A DNA stretch of 64,000 nt. It comes from Chara braunii. Lineage: Eukaryota > Streptophyta > Charophyceae > Charales > Characeae. Each line of letters starts with the position of its first letter. Position 1 is the first letter of the stretch. The position numbers were made by a program, and so were the translations under genes. Shown in pieces: positions 1 through 11,833 of this stretch. Where the stretch lies: assembly GCA_003427395.1 (NCBI GenBank), contig BFEA01000200.1:1159528-1223527 (forward strand), written 5' to 3'. The notes beneath the pieces were generated by a model. That model was not told where the DNA came from. It ran no database searches and saw only the letters and a list, made by a program, of their open reading frames with translations.

Positions 1-662
1 TAATCAACGAAGGCAGGTAACTCCAGCAATAGCAGTGATGCAACAGTCGAAAACCATACCAAGTGTACAAGAGAAGCAAACAGGAAGAAGAAGAAGAAGG
101 AGGAGTAGAAGAAGAAGGAGGAGGGAAGACGAAGAAGAACAAGAACAAGAACAACAAGAAAGAAGAAGAAGAAGAAGAAGAAGGAGAAGAAGAAGAAGAA
201 GAAGATGAGAGACAACACAGGATAAAATGGAACTCCCGAACGCAACATTAAAAGTAAACAATGAAGCACAGGCGGTAGTGACCCGACTAGTTTCGGCCAG
301 CCGCCACCAGCGACTCATCAGGGGTCTTGGTCGGTCGCGAGATATCTAGCCAGTGTAGACGTCACCTATTTATCCTGTAGTCACAACAGAGGACCATATA
401 AAAAATCGAGAGTCAAAAGGGCCCAACAGCGAAACGTCTACGCAAAACGTCTACGCAAAATGACCATTGACCAGACCTTCAGCCTAACTCAAACCACTAC
501 CGGAACCAGGACCACATCAAAACCGTAAGAGAGTCCTGTCGACCCCGGGACTTCAAACCCGCAGGCCTCTAAGGGAATCCTGAACCGCTCCGGGACTTCA
601 ACCCACGAGTTCAGAAATCAATCTTAACGCAAAGTTGTCCAGTATTCAGGTCCCGCACCTAT
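1..662 (-). repeat. Pseudo-LTR, left copy (3' side of the Penelope-like element)
   Basis: This segment is repeated in direct orientation at 4684-5345 with scattered substitutions. Both copies carry a (GAA)n-like purine tract (about 84-205 here) followed by a shared unique part. Homology ends near 662, after 'cagtattcaggtcccgcacc'. This copy has an extra duplicated block 'acgtctacgcaaa' near 434-460 that the right copy lacks. Confidence 0.85.
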
Positions 663-862
663 CAACCCCGGGACTCTCTACCCGCGGGTCTGAAAAGCTA
701 GACCATATCCACTACTCCGGAGCTGACACCCACGAGTTAGCAGGTGATACTCACCACCATTTCAACATTATTCATATATGCAATTTATCTACCGTAACAG
801 TATAGATCTTACGATTAACTCAAAGTGACTAGGAAAGCTAGTTTAGTTAAGGCAAAAAATTC

Positions 863-2292
863 CTAGATTCTACTTGACAAACGACCCCAATTGGTGAGAA
901 TGGGAATCCAGTGATCCCAACAGCGAGCAAATTTCCGAGAAAGATGAACCATTGCTCGATCAAAAAAGTGATATGGATATCCGCGTAACCACAACTTGTG
1001 CTTGAGCATGAACAGAAAAGGAAGCTCCAAGCCAGCGATGGAAGTGAAAGTACGGGCCCGATGGAAGAACGAGCCAATGACAACAAGTTTTTGCTGCTTA
1101 CTGGAGAAGGAGTAAAAATCTTGAATGCAATAAAACGTCAACGGTCCATTCACCGAACTACCCTGATTCTTCGTAGTGTCTCTGCATGCCACTCGGCACG
1201 GATTGTCCAAAATCATAAGAATACAGCCAATAAAATCCCATTCAGAGGAGAGATTAGTTTGTTCCAAAACTAGCGCAGGGTTATAACATGACCGAAACGA
1301 CTCCATAATATGTACCGCTGCATCCCACGAATAACGATTGGATAAGCGAAATTTTACGAAGAAAGAAACATCGTCGACAATCCTGCAGCCATGAACCAAC
1401 CACCTATCATCACCCAAAGAAGATAAAAACTTAAACTCATCAGATGCACAGAGCAAACATGCAAGAGTCGGACTCGTGGATTTCCCCATTGGAATACCCA
1501 CGGTCTGCTGGAACAAACACCCAGTAATCATCACAAAAGTGTGTTCGAGTTCATACTGCACAAAAACCATGATTTGGGAGAATTTAAGTCGGATCCAACC
1601 AGCTTCACCTTTGCCACATGACAGCTTAACCGCTTTACCATGGGCACATACCAACACTGTCGTGTACCCTTCACTTTTCCAGAAGTCGAAGACCCATCGA
1701 ACGGTCCACAGGATGGATGGATAAGCGGCAAATGTGAAAACATCTCCTTTACGTCGAACGAACCACCCAACAAGAAGTCGTCATTCTTCAAATCTTTATT
1801 AATACCTGTTATCTTCTTCATTATGTCGGTCGTACACCGAAGGTTAAAATGCATCTTACTATCCGACAGTCTCCACAACAAACAGTTGATTGCTCGTGCC
1901 ACACGCTTACTACTTACAGATGAGCAGTCAGAATGTGAAGGACAAATTGGACGCCATCGACATACATCTTTGTGCTTCGGTAGATAGTAAGCATGCCCAA
2001 ACGTGCCCTTGTTGTTCCATTTCCCAATCTCATTGAATTTATGTTCAACGTAATGCTTCTTACAGATTGAAATAGTCTCGGCCACTGGGGTTTCAACAGG
2101 TATAAACGAGTCATTATCCAAGAATAGCTTCTTCATAGCCTCACTATAGACGACAGGACAACAGATGAACGTGTCACCAAGGTTGTGGTCTAGTGGAGAG
2201 CAAACCAGACCACCAAGACGGACTTCCTGTTGACTTACTACTTCCTTAGAAAAGTCGACCCAGAAGGTCCAGACGTACTGTCGAGGATGCAA
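863..2292 (-). pseudogene. Reverse transcriptase of the Penelope-like element, frameshifted
   Basis: Two overlapping minus-strand reading frames carry successive RT motifs. The upstream one (1531-2292) has a KHKD..RWRPI block (fingers) and FDVKEMFSHLP (motif A with its catalytic Asp, near 1727-1760). The downstream one (863-1657) has QTVGIPMGKSTSP (motif B, near 1470-1500) and IVDD (motif C; the two Asp codons lie at 1370-1375). The catalytic Asp residues are therefore kept, but motifs A and B/C lie in different frames, so a frameshift falls between about 1530 and 1660. The role would be target-primed reverse transcription. The GIPMG and xVDD forms suit Penelope-like or telomerase-related RTs better than gypsy RTs. 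The true start is upstream and in another frame. Confidence 0.75.
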
Positions 2293-2408
2293 GAATGGAA
2301 GAGGTGCTCATCATAAGGATTCAGACGAAGAGGAGGAAGACAACCAACTGTTTGGAAAGAACGAAGAATTTGACGCCGCAGATTAGAAATCGGATGCCCT
2401 ATAGTAGG

Positions 2409-3155
2409 TCACAAAACATTTCTGGAGTTTTGCATGCACAAAGGAAAAAAGTCCACTGAACTGATACGGAAAGACAAATGTCCTTCAACGCTTGGGAACA
2501 AGCTACCAGCATCCGTACAACACCAAGAAAAAACTCTTGATCGTGTAGTCGTACATAAATTGTGGATCAAACACGCCGCATGAGGAATAAAAGTAAAGCA
2601 CGGAATAAGACGAGAGCCGCATGAGGAATAAAAGTAAAGCACGGAATAAGACGAGAGCTTAGTCAAAGTGGAACCACCAGCGAGCCTAGGAGGACATGTC
2701 ACCGTGAGTCCGCGCTGCTTCTTTCTACGTAACCGTTCTTGTTTACCCAGTCTCCGTTTCTTATATTTCTTTGGTTTATCCTTCAAGTTCAGAGCGGGTG
2801 AGAACAATCGAATGAAAAATTTATCCGTTTCTTCTAGATCTTCACTAGAGCAACGACAGATCGGCACAACAATATACTTTTCAATACCGCAGCGCCGAAA
2901 CCAACAATACAAACGCTCATTACGTCGTCCTTGACCAGTCACCGGTTCACAACGCGTCCTATAAACATGCTCTGACCACCGAGTCCCCAAATCCTGTGTA
3001 GTACTACCCACATATAGATGGCGGCACAATGGAAACAACAGTACGTACACCAACGGACCTTTCGTAACTTCACCACTCGTCCACCACTCCAACAAACAGG
3101 AAGAAAGTTTTGTGGCCCAAGGAATCAAACCGTAAAGGATAAGAGCAACAACCAC
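2409..3155 (-). pseudogene. GIY-YIG endonuclease domain of the Penelope-like element
   Basis: The minus-strand frame reads VYVLL (the GIY strand), LYVGST (the YIG strand), RWSEH (the conserved Arg and His on the helix) and ETDKFFIRLFSPALN (the catalytic Glu with the LN ending), all in the expected order over about 90 residues. GIY-YIG domains nick DNA, and in Penelope-like elements the nick primes reverse transcription. A basic stretch rich in Lys and Arg follows. A CRC tripeptide lies just before the Glu helix; the CxC known from the linker of N-terminal-endonuclease elements would be expected later, so I do not equate them. No ATG is evident: the first codon of the open frame is GTG, so the domain is probably part of a longer polyprotein. 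The C-terminal part crosses a 42-bp tandem duplication. Confidence 0.75.
2578..2661. repeat. 42-bp tandem duplication
   Basis: Two adjacent copies of a unit containing 'gaggaataaaagtaaagcac' and 'ggaataagacgagag' are nearly identical. The duplication lies downstream of the GIY-YIG core and keeps the frame because 42 is a multiple of three. Confidence 0.85.
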
Positions 3156-3366
3156 TACTCAAAAAAGAGCGTCAATCTCCCTACTTCTCAGGTTCTTAGA
3201 AGAAGACAAGCGAGAATTGAAACATTCATTAGCGAGAGACCAAAGATATGTCATGCTTGGGAGGGACCCTAAGAATCAGCAGAGTCCCTCCCATCGTTCT
3301 TATCGTCGTCATCACAATCGTCCTCCGAAACATCCAGTATTGCTGCCTTCGTGCCGAACGCCTTCT

Positions 3367-4223
3367 CTACTCGTTTCTCGATAATGTCGTCCGTGGTATC
3401 GTACTATATGTAATTCCCTCCTTCATACAGATCTCCACTAGATCATCTTTCTTTTTGTTTGCCAACTCCTTCCGTGCTTCACGGATGAAGTTCTCACATC
3501 CATTCTCCCCGTCAACTTCCTCTCCATCACCCACCTTCTTCTTGCCACGTGTAGTCTTAAAAACAGATTCACCCGCAACATCCAATCGTTGTTGGAAAGC
3601 AGATTTCGGTGTTGTCCGCTCGGCCTCCCGTTTTGCCAGTTCTTCCTTAAGCTTGACATTCTCCTGTTCAGCCTCCCGTCTTCGATTCAACTCCTGCAAC
3701 CTAAGTTCTTTGAGTGCATTGACTTCAAGTGTGTGCAACTGCGCCAACTGTGTGGGGTCAACGGATCCCGTTTTTGTCGATGGTCGCCGAGGTACGAAGG
3801 ACGGTATCTTCAATTGGGACGACGACGAAGTCGCCAGTCTGCTACGCTTGTTACCGGTCCGAAGAGCTTCCTTCTTAAAGCCGCCTCATTTTGCTGTTTA
3901 ATAACTTTTAGAGATGCTTCCAGCGCTTCAACACGTTGGTTGGCCGCTGTTGCCTTCATTTCTTCGTGCTCCTGCATGATCTGTGCTAACAAGGCATCGT
4001 CTCTGACTGCCGGCCGACTAATAGATGAACCATCATTCCTTACTCCAGTACCCTGAGCTAATCGTAGTTTCTCCATTTCCTTAAACAAGTTGTCAATCTT
4101 TTGTTCTTCTACTGCGCCATTCTGCTTCTGTCCACGAACCACCTCATACATGATGTCTAGTCGAGCATTCATTGCATTGTGAAGTTTCTTATTGAGTGTT
4201 TCTCGTTCCTTTTTCTCGTTCAA
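3367..4223 (-). pseudogene. Coiled-coil region of the Penelope-like element (gag-like)
   Basis: Two adjoining minus-strand frames (3810-4223 and 3367-3813) encode long charged helices rich in Glu, Lys, Arg, Gln and Leu with heptad-like spacing, for example the stretch around LKEELAKREAERTT. No catalytic motif is visible. The position just upstream of the endonuclease on the same strand suggests an N-terminal extension or separate ORF1 of the retroelement, possibly for multimerisation or RNA binding. The lower frame opens with TTG rather than ATG, so a frameshift between the two is more likely than two genes. The function is inferred from position only. Confidence 0.5.
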
Positions 4224-4307
4224 CCTTCGTTCTTCTTCTTCTTTTGCCTTCCTCAGCTTCTCCTCTTCTTCTTTGTGAGCAACCTCGTTTGTGATAACCG
4301 CATCGCA

Positions 4308-4727
4308 TCACCCCTTCATCTTCGCCACTGTCTCCTCAAGTACGACAACCCTCTGATTCGTGTTAAACCATCCGCTACCTTTAGTATATTGTCCGTTGTT
4401 GTTATTAACAGCAACTCTAGTTGACGAGTGGGGAGGAGGAGGAGGAGGAGGAGGAGGAAATGGAGGTGGAGGAAGAGAGGAGGGAGCAGGTAAAGTCAAG
4501 ATAGGCGCCTGTCCTACAGAAGTCGTAGTCGTAGCAGCCTTGTGAGGGCACCATCGAGCAAAATGGTTCGGGTCTCTGTGCATACACTGGAGGTGGAAGC
4601 CATCGTAGTCAAACACCAGCAAAACCGAAGCCACTCGTGGTGTAGTATAACCCCTATGACGGTTACTCCGTGAGAGAAAGTGAGTAATCAACGAAGGCAG
4701 GTAACTCCAGCAATAGCAGTGATGCAA
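4308..4727 (-). pseudogene. Zinc-knuckle-like, proline-rich N-terminal segment
   Basis: The minus-strand frame contains CMHRDPNHFARWCPH, which resembles the second half of a retroviral-type CCHC zinc knuckle (DPNHFAR.CP), but the first CxxC pair is not intact. A run of prolines, encoded by a (GGA)n-like tract at 4433-4475, and a Thr/Val-rich part follow. The start of the frame lies inside the right pseudo-LTR. This would be the nucleic-acid-binding front end of the retroelement polyprotein, or a remnant of it. Confidence 0.4.
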
Positions 4728-5345
4728 CAGTCGAAAACCATACCAAGTGTTTCAAGAGAAGCAAACAGGAAGAAGAAGAAGGAGAAGTAGAAGAAGAAGA
4801 AGGAGGGAAGAAGAAGGAGGGAAGAAGAAGAAGAAGAAGAAGAAGAAGAAAAGGAAAAGAAGAAGAAGAAGAAGAAGAAGAAGAAGAAGAAGAAGAAAAA
4901 GAAGAAGAAGAAGAAGATGAGAGGCAACACAGGATAAAATGGAGCTCCTGAACGCGACATTAAAAGTAAACAATGAAGCACAGGCGGTAGTGACCCGACT
5001 AGTTTCAGCCGGCCGCCACCGGCGACTCATCAGGGGCCTTGGTTGGGCGCGAGATGTCTAGCCAGTGTAGACGTCACCTATTTATCCTGTAGTCACAACA
5101 GAGGACCATAGAAAAAATCGAGAGTCAAAAGGGCCCAGCAGCGAAACGTCTACGCAAAATGACCACTGACCAGACCTTCAGCCTAACCAGGACCACGTTA
5201 AAACCATAAGACAGTCCTGTCGGCCCTTGGACTTCAAACCCCGCAGGCCTCTAGGGGAATCCTCAGCCGCTCCGGGACTTCAACCCGCGAGTTCAGAAAT
5301 CCATCTTACCGCAAAACTGTCCAGTATTCAGGTCCCACACCTCAA
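4684..5345 (-). repeat. Pseudo-LTR, right copy (5' side of the Penelope-like element)
   Basis: Direct repeat of 1-662. The purine tract (about 4768-4918) is longer and richer in GAA than in the left copy. Homology ends near 5345, after 'gtattcaggtcccacacctc'. On the minus strand this copy is upstream of the coding region, where a promoter would be expected. Confidence 0.85.
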
Positions 5346-6715
5346 TCAATGGCCAAATTGCTCTTCACACGCAATCGAAAAACTCCCGTTGCTTACAAGC
5401 CTGTACGCTGCTCAAACGCTCACGCATTCCTCTCCATGCTTCAACCATGTGGCCTCAAACGCTCACTCATTCCTCTACATGCTTCAACCATGTGCCCTCC
5501 GATGTCATCAGGAGGCTTCCTGCATAACCCCTTTGCCTTTAGGCCCACCTCACCCAAGCCCCCACTGAGCTGTGAGGGCCGATATGGCCTTGCCCTCAAC
5601 TTATACTTTATGCCTTCCGTTGCAGATGCTGCCTTGCTCATCCCGCGAGTGCTGATTGGCTAGAACCATCCTGCGTAGGACCATAGGTGTCTGCCCGACC
5701 GGTCTCCACTCTCTGAATTGATGACAAGTTTGGTTAAAATGGCTCTTGAGTTTTGTTATAAATGGCATGACAAATTGTCTGCAATTTTAGGCCTCCGTTA
5801 ACCCGCTCTCAAACCGTTGAAACACAGACCGGAGTTGGAACTCCGCTGGAAGCAGATTAGTGAACGGTCGGTTCGATGATAATATCTCAAGGTTGTAGCC
5901 ATTTCACTACTTAGGGGCTCCTTAGACACTCCTCGGGCACGTAAAATCTACAAGGACGTGATTGTTCCACCTATCCTCGGGGAAGAAATTGGAAAAAGAA
6001 TGTGAAAACATTTCCTCGAGGAATCCTTGTAGCATCCTTGTCGCCCAGCCATTCCGTGCCCTAGTGCAAGGGACCTCGCGAGGTCCCTCGGAGCTCAAGG
6101 ATCAGCGATAATCGGAGCGGCGAAGGCACATGTCGTCGGCAACTTTCTTTTTTCGGCTGGTCCATTGGTGTTCCGCCAGCGGCTGCACGGACATCTTCAG
6201 GCCTCAACGTTGGGATTTCAGGCAATGGGTCGTCAACGGTTACTGTTAGAGGATGGCTGTCGTCGGGGTTCGTCTTCAATTGGGACTGTCGTCGCGGTGT
6301 GTCCCGCCAGCTTTGTAGGGGTTCAACAGTCGGGAAAATTAAATATTTTTCCCGATCCCCCTCCCGCATCCCCACTCATGTCGGCGAGGTGTGTCGTATG
6401 CTGTCCTCTACCATTTGCTCCTTTCATTGTCGCTGTTTGGACTTTCTTCATGCTGTCATTCAGGCAATCAACTTGTAGTGCCATCTGTTCACTCTCTCTC
6501 TATCTTGGTACGTGGGCCCGGCAGCTCGCTGTCAGTACAATCACATATTATCAGTTTCCAACAAGCCACTCCAATGTTCCGGGACGCTGGACCCGCTTGG
6601 ACCCGCTTTCCAGCAGGTGCTGCTCCCCACCAATAGATGGATGGAACCTATCTGGGAGTGCTAGTGGTGCCTGCTCATATCAGCACCCCTAGCATTAGCT
6701 TGGGTTGTCAAAATT
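5346..6715. other. No gene recognised
   Basis: Short open frames exist on both strands, but none shows a family motif, consistent codon bias or conserved residues. Nothing repetitive stands out. Confidence 0.5.
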
Positions 6716-6719
6716 TAAG

Positions 6720-6755
6720 AAAAAAAGAAAAGAAAAAAAGAAAAAGAAAAAGAAC

Positions 6756-6814
<59 letters not shown>

Positions 6815-6815
6815 N

Positions 6816-6870
<55 letters not shown>
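6720..6870. repeat. (GA)n microsatellite with purine-rich lead
   Basis: An A/G-only lead (6718-6760) is followed by a perfect (GA)n run broken by one ambiguous base at 6815. Confidence 0.97.
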
Positions 6871-6872
<2 letters not shown>

Positions 6873-9633
6873 CATGATGGAGTCGTTCCGCAAATTATAA
6901 GGCTTGGAGAAGGCCCAGTAGTGCAGCAGGGTAGGAAGATGGTGGGCCCAAGGAAAAGGGGCGAATGGACCGCAAGGTGTCCTCAGGCTGTTTGTCTGCA
7001 CGGTTCACGTGTTTCTACATGCACGGCTCTTTCTGATGCGACTCCCCATGACAGCCGGGGAGCCTGAGCAATGCATTCCCTGTCAGGCCTCCTTTCATTT
7101 CAGGGCATTATCGCGCTACCGTCTTCACCCGAATAGAACGCCCGGTCATTATAGCTGTATTTGGTGCTATTTTAAGTCCAGATACAACCATAATGACCAG
7201 GCGTTCCTGAATGTATCTGACTGCCATTATGGCCAGGTTTGGGGTGGCACATGAGTGAAAACTAGCAACTGATGGCCTCCTTTTTGTTCCGTCTGCTGTG
7301 TGCCGCACGTCCAGTGCCGCCGGCGGTGCCGCAGCCACCCTGCATTTTCCCATCACAGGTAACGTTGCTTCCAGGGTCGGATGTACTGGTGGCAAATTTT
7401 CCAATTTGTGCAGACTCGGATGTACTGGTGGCTCAAGTTCAAGTTTAAAACCACCCACCTGAGTCGCTGCAATTCCTGGGTCAACCTACCAGCTGCGGAA
7501 GTGTGTAAAATCTCCAGTGCACCGACTTTGGCAATTTTTCCCGCTCGTAATTGTTAGCGAGAAAATTATGAAAATTGAATGCTCCTTATTCAGGGAAAAC
7601 TAATTAGTGGGGAAACCTGGGAAAGACTTCTGGATGGCAACAAGCATTCAGGCCGTCTGTAAAGTAGCTTTTTTTTTTTTATATTCTTTTTTTGAAAAAG
7701 GATCAATTTTTATCATACCCCTTAAGCAGCATTGGCCGTGGGGGGGGAGGTCGATGGTCCGCTGCGCACCGGATTTGGGGTCGAAGTTTTGAGGAGGGCC
7801 GGCGGATGAAGGGGACCCAGGGCGGGGGACTGTGCAGAGGGGCGTGCGTACCGAAATGTTCACAGCGCGCAATTAAACGAGTGAGCGCGCCCATGGGGCC
7901 GGGCGGCGGCGGGCGTAGATGTGAGGGAATATATTGAAGCCGCTGCCGTCGATAAGCAGGTGGCCTTTTTTTCTTTTAGCATTTTCGTTTTTGGCCTGTC
8001 GTTCCCCGCTTTTTGTTTCGTGGTCGGTGTGTCGTTCCTCTTTTTTTTCCCCTTATTTTTCCCGCTTTTTGTTTTTTTTTTTTCTTTTTGTTTCCCGGTG
8101 GGTGTGTCGGTGGGTGTGTCGTTTTGTCGTTTCATTTTCTCTTTTCTTTTTGCTTCCCGGTGGGCGTGTTGTTTCCCGGTGGGCGTGTCGTTTCCCACTT
8201 TTTGGTTGTGGGCGTAGGCCGCACCGCCCACACCGCGGGCGCTACGCTAGTTGATATGAAGGCCAGGAACCGGGCCGGTATGTAGAGTAGGTTCTTCTGT
8301 GCAGGGAGAAGACATTAGAGAAAGAAATTCGAAAGACAATTACCTTCGAGGTTTTTTGTTTTGTTTTCCTGTCGCAAACTGAAGGCATATAGTTGCCCCT
8401 CTTCGCTGTGACCCAGTAGGCCCGACCACTCTAAAGGTTGAACAAAATAGGGTTCACAGTACTGGGAGTTTGAATCGCCAGTTCAGCGGCGTCTATTTTG
8501 CCAAACATACATGGGGCCATAAACCACCAGTACAGGCCAGCCATCGGCCTACACTCTATCTGTCATTACCTCCATCCCATAGTCCGCACTTGGCTCCGCC
8601 GATCTCTTACGAGTAGAGGCCACCAAGCTGCAACGCTGCCAAAATGTGCAGTCGTGGCGGTATTCCTCGGGTTGTGGCAGACTGGTGTTTTAAAGCATAC
8701 AGTACTGTCAGTACATGGGCTCACATTCTGGAGGCGCAAAATGAAAACGTGGCCGCAGATTGAATTTATCAACGGTGGGCCCAGCATTTGACGTCGTTTC
8801 GGCCCTGTTATCTCGTGGTTCCGGACTGCAAGGCTGGGGCCGTGTACTTGTGTGGTCTAACTCCATTCTTGCCCTCCTTTGCAACTCACTCACTCTTTTC
8901 CCTTCTTTTTTTTCTTTGGGATAAAGCCGTCTTTTTTTTGGGGGGACACTTTACATATCTTTCCCATGACCAAAGGGTACTCCCTTTCTTGCCCTAGACA
9001 TAGTGGGCATGTGATGTCGATCTTTCGATATATGTCCCATCTCTCACATCTACCTCTGCCTCTGCCCCACCTGTGCACCTCCCTTTTCTTCTTGATCTTA
9101 TAGTGCAAATTACTCCAAATCATGTGATCCTCTCACACTCATTTAAATTTTCAGTCCTGATTCATTCAAAGCTCGCGTGTTGGCAAACTGTTGACGTGTT
9201 ATCTGGATTGCCATTGGTTGCCGCGGCACTGTCATCAACATAGCGTACCAGTATGGGTTCATCCCCCACAAGATCAATTCTGAGCGACTTGGCGAGGACT
9301 CACATTTGCTCACCATTCTTCATCTTGTGGTGCCTCTGGAACTACAGTCACCGCATGTGCGTGAATGTTTTGGTTCTCATGGAAAGCTTTCAACTGTAAT
9401 GCGTGAACTGTGTATAGATAACTTAAAGAGCACTAGAAAGTGCAAGATCCCTTGGTGGACTCACAGACACAGTACCACTGTGTAGTCATCCGAAGACAGA
9501 GCCACACCGTAGTGAGCTTGCGGGGCAAAGGTGTCTGCCATGGCAGCTTGTCTGTATGATATGAGGGAATCTGTATACATATCCGTATGTGTAATGCTGA
9601 GCATTTCGGCAATGAGCTCTGTGAGTGGCTGGT

Positions 9634-9637
<4 letters not shown>
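6871..9637. other. No gene recognised; T-rich low-complexity stretch
   Basis: 7665-8210 is rich in T and GT with repeats of 'tttcccggtgggcgtgt' (near 8090-8200). The open frames here are by-products of that composition. The rest shows no recognised coding region. Confidence 0.5.

Positions 9638-9706
<69 letters not shown>
9638..9706. repeat. (GA)n microsatellite
   Basis: Uninterrupted GA dinucleotides, about 34 units. Confidence 0.97.
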
Positions 9707-9712
<6 letters not shown>

Positions 9713-10246
9713 ATCACACCCTGTGCACTGCACGGCAAGCGAACCACAAAGGTGCACCGCAGTATTACATGTTTCTTTCCCAATACGATGACACGTTTAT
9801 TTGTTCCAGACAAATGCGCAGGTGCGCTCGCATCACAGAGGAGCGCACTGTGCCCCACACCGCACAGCGCTGGCGGTGTGCTGCAGTTCTTTCCCAATAC
9901 GATCACACACGTTTATTTGTTGCTCAGTGCTACCAATACTGTGACCTGTCGATCATTCGGATGGCTCCTAGTGACAGCTGAACGGTTCCCCTTGCCGTCT
10001 GAATGGTCTGGTGTTTGGTGTCCCGTGCCAATCTCAAAAGCAAATGCTAGACCCACACAGTTCTTCTTGTCCCATAAAAAGCTGACACGCAGACTGTTTT
10101 TTTTTTTTTTTCTTTTCTTTTTTTTTAATGAAACATCGCGGATGGGCGTGGGGGAGATGCCAATAAGAGCAGACACCCCCTCCACGTACCCTGTTTGCGA
10201 ACGCAGACTGTGCTTCAATTAGAGGACAGGAAGACGTTCCATGTTT

Positions 10247-10284
<38 letters not shown>

Positions 10285-10666
10285 ACAAAGAAAGAGCAAG
10301 ACAGTTGAGGAAAAAGAATAACAAAAACACATATCATATAATTCTCAAAAAGATGTTAAAACTGTAACTTTAAAATGGACAACATATTAACATACTAATA
10401 ATTTTTTATTTTGTTTTTAATAATAATTTAGTGGTAACTTTTTCTTACACGTTTACAACTTACAACCCTGCTTCCTTGGACCATTTTTTCAACCCCCCAA
10501 ATGGCCATTTCAACCCCCAAATGGCCAGTTTCTGAATCCTCAGGCCAGCCCAGCCTCAGGGTTTTGCTTCTCTCATTCCCTTCATTTTTTGGCCCTTTGC
10601 TCTCTTCTTTATTTTCTTCTGTCCCTTCTTCTTTTCTTTTTTATATATATATTCTGTCCCTTCTTC
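9707..10666. other. No gene recognised; homopolymer runs
   Basis: Contains a T-rich run at 10098-10127 and a poly-A run at about 10247-10282. 'tttcccaatacgat' recurs at 9777 and 9891. An AT-rich part (10330-10450) follows. No coding motif seen. Confidence 0.5.
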
Positions 10667-11833
10667 TCAAGCACTCGCTTGTGCAGCTGGAGCTGCCGTT
10701 GGTACCGACGTATCAGGAACATACTGTGTACTCTTCAGGTCAAGCAAACCCTTCTCTTTCAACTTGGGGTCGAACCGTAGGGTTTCCGAGACGTTTCTAA
10801 GCTTGAATTGCTCCACCAGTTGACTTTCTATGCGGCGCGCCACATTTTTCAGGGTGCGGGCTCGCTTGGGTCCCTCTTCTGTCTTTTCAATCAGCTCCTT
10901 CTCCTCGTCCGTCATCAACGGTTTGCAGTCCAGCGCGTTTTCCCACAGGTGCTGGATCTCTCCCCCATCGTTTCCGGGTGGGCGGGTGTCATTCTCTGTG
11001 ATCCAGGCCGTCTGAATCGATTCCAAGACTGCGCGGCTCGGACTTGCGATATGCACAACCTTTACAAAATGGCATTTTGAAGGCATTCTGGCAAAATGAA
11101 GCCTCATGCTCTGATAAACCTGGCGAGACATGCCGACATACTGCAGTGTTTTGTCTTCGTCAAAGACAGCGAAAACGCTCGCCTTGGCTCCAGCCTTGGT
11201 GCAGTCAACAATCTTCCCTTCCTCTGTCACATATGGTTGGTATTCCAGGTCCCGAAGTCGAACCACGCTCTTGTCCGCACCGGTCCCGCTGCGCTGGTGT
11301 TGCTGCTGTAGTCTATACTCATCCTGCTTCTGCTGAGACAACCGGCGCGTCAACTCCGCGCGGGCATTTGCTGCCTCCAGCTTCTGCTTCCATTTTGGCA
11401 CCGTAGGTGGAGTTGGTGCCGACTGGCCGGTCTCTGACACAGATGACTGAGCAGACTCCGACACGGACTCCGAGGACGAAGATGCAGCCGCCCTGACACC
11501 AGTGTGATGAGACCTGTGTCTACAAAACCGCTGCTTCGCAACACGGTCACTGGACAAGGCCAAATGCTGCTGATGGTGCTTCCAGAGGAGACGATGCCTC
11601 AGCGGTTGCCACGCTACTCTGTCTTTCACAACAAGGACATCGTGTCCTGGATGACACCCTGGAATGACATCAGCGGCAGCAACAGCTGCTGCTTGGATGC
11701 ACGGAGTGGCTGTCGCTATTCTTGTCAGTGGAGCTGACAATGGAGAAGGTGAGTTGGCGATTGCAACGGAAATCGCCATTCTATCACGACTGCATAAACT
11801 TGTTGGCGTCAGCACAGCCGTGGATGCCGCCAT
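10667..11833 (-). CDS. Probable plastid-targeted GIY-YIG-fold protein (GRXS16 N-terminal-domain-like)
   Basis: Single open frame of 388 codons from the ATG at 11833; the frame is open 22 codons further upstream but without an earlier ATG. Residues 1 to about 115 are rich in Ala, Ser, Thr, Arg and His with few acidic residues, like a chloroplast transit peptide. A Ser-rich linker and a Lys/Gln/Arg-rich helix (about 146-180) follow. The core (about 219-288) reads SVFAVFDEDKTLQYVGMSR...ESIQTAWI..N...PPGN. This matches the GIY-YIG-like domain at the N terminus of plant chloroplast glutaredoxin GRXS16 (AVFD..LQ.IG.SR and PPGN), but no glutaredoxin CGFS follows; instead there is a charged helix and a DPKLKEKGLLDL tail. 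Nuclease activity is unproven; the family may bind rather than cut DNA. The N-terminal third could be intronic, since an acceptor-like 'tgtcag' lies near 11497. This is the only convincing host gene in the window. Confidence 0.72.
   Translation of the reverse strand: MAASTAVLTPTSLCSRDRMAISVAIANSPSPLSAPLTRIATATPCIQAAAVAAADVIPGCHPGHDVLVVKDRVAWQPLRHRLLWKHHQQHLALSSDRVAKQRFCRHRSHHTGVRAAASSSSESVSESAQSSVSETGQSAPTPPTVPKWKQKLEAANARAELTRRLSQQKQDEYRLQQQHQRSGTGADKSVVRLRDLEYQPYVTEEGKIVDCTKAGAKASVFAVFDEDKTLQYVGMSRQVYQSMRLHFARMPSKCHFVKVVHIASPSRAVLESIQTAWITENDTRPPGNDGGEIQHLWENALDCKPLMTDEEKELIEKTEEGPKRARTLKNVARRIESQLVEQFKLRNVSETLRFDPKLKEKGLLDLKSTQYVPDTSVPTAAPAAQASA

Larger units (their letters stand above)
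1..5345 (-). mobile_element. Penelope-like retroelement with N-terminal GIY-YIG, decayed
   Basis: On the minus strand the order is zinc-knuckle-like/proline-rich segment, coiled coil, GIY-YIG endonuclease, then reverse transcriptase, bounded by two direct repeats (1-662 and 4684-5345) that act as pseudo-LTRs. An endonuclease upstream of the RT plus pseudo-LTRs fits the Naiad/Chlamys group of Penelope-like elements, known from green algae and lycophytes; canonical Penelope elements carry the endonuclease at the C terminus. The coding region is split into several frames, so this copy is probably dead, unless some breaks are introns or sequencing errors. The left end is cut by the window edge. 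A GIY-YIG-bearing element of another RT class remains possible; tree placement of the RT would decide. Confidence 0.72.
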
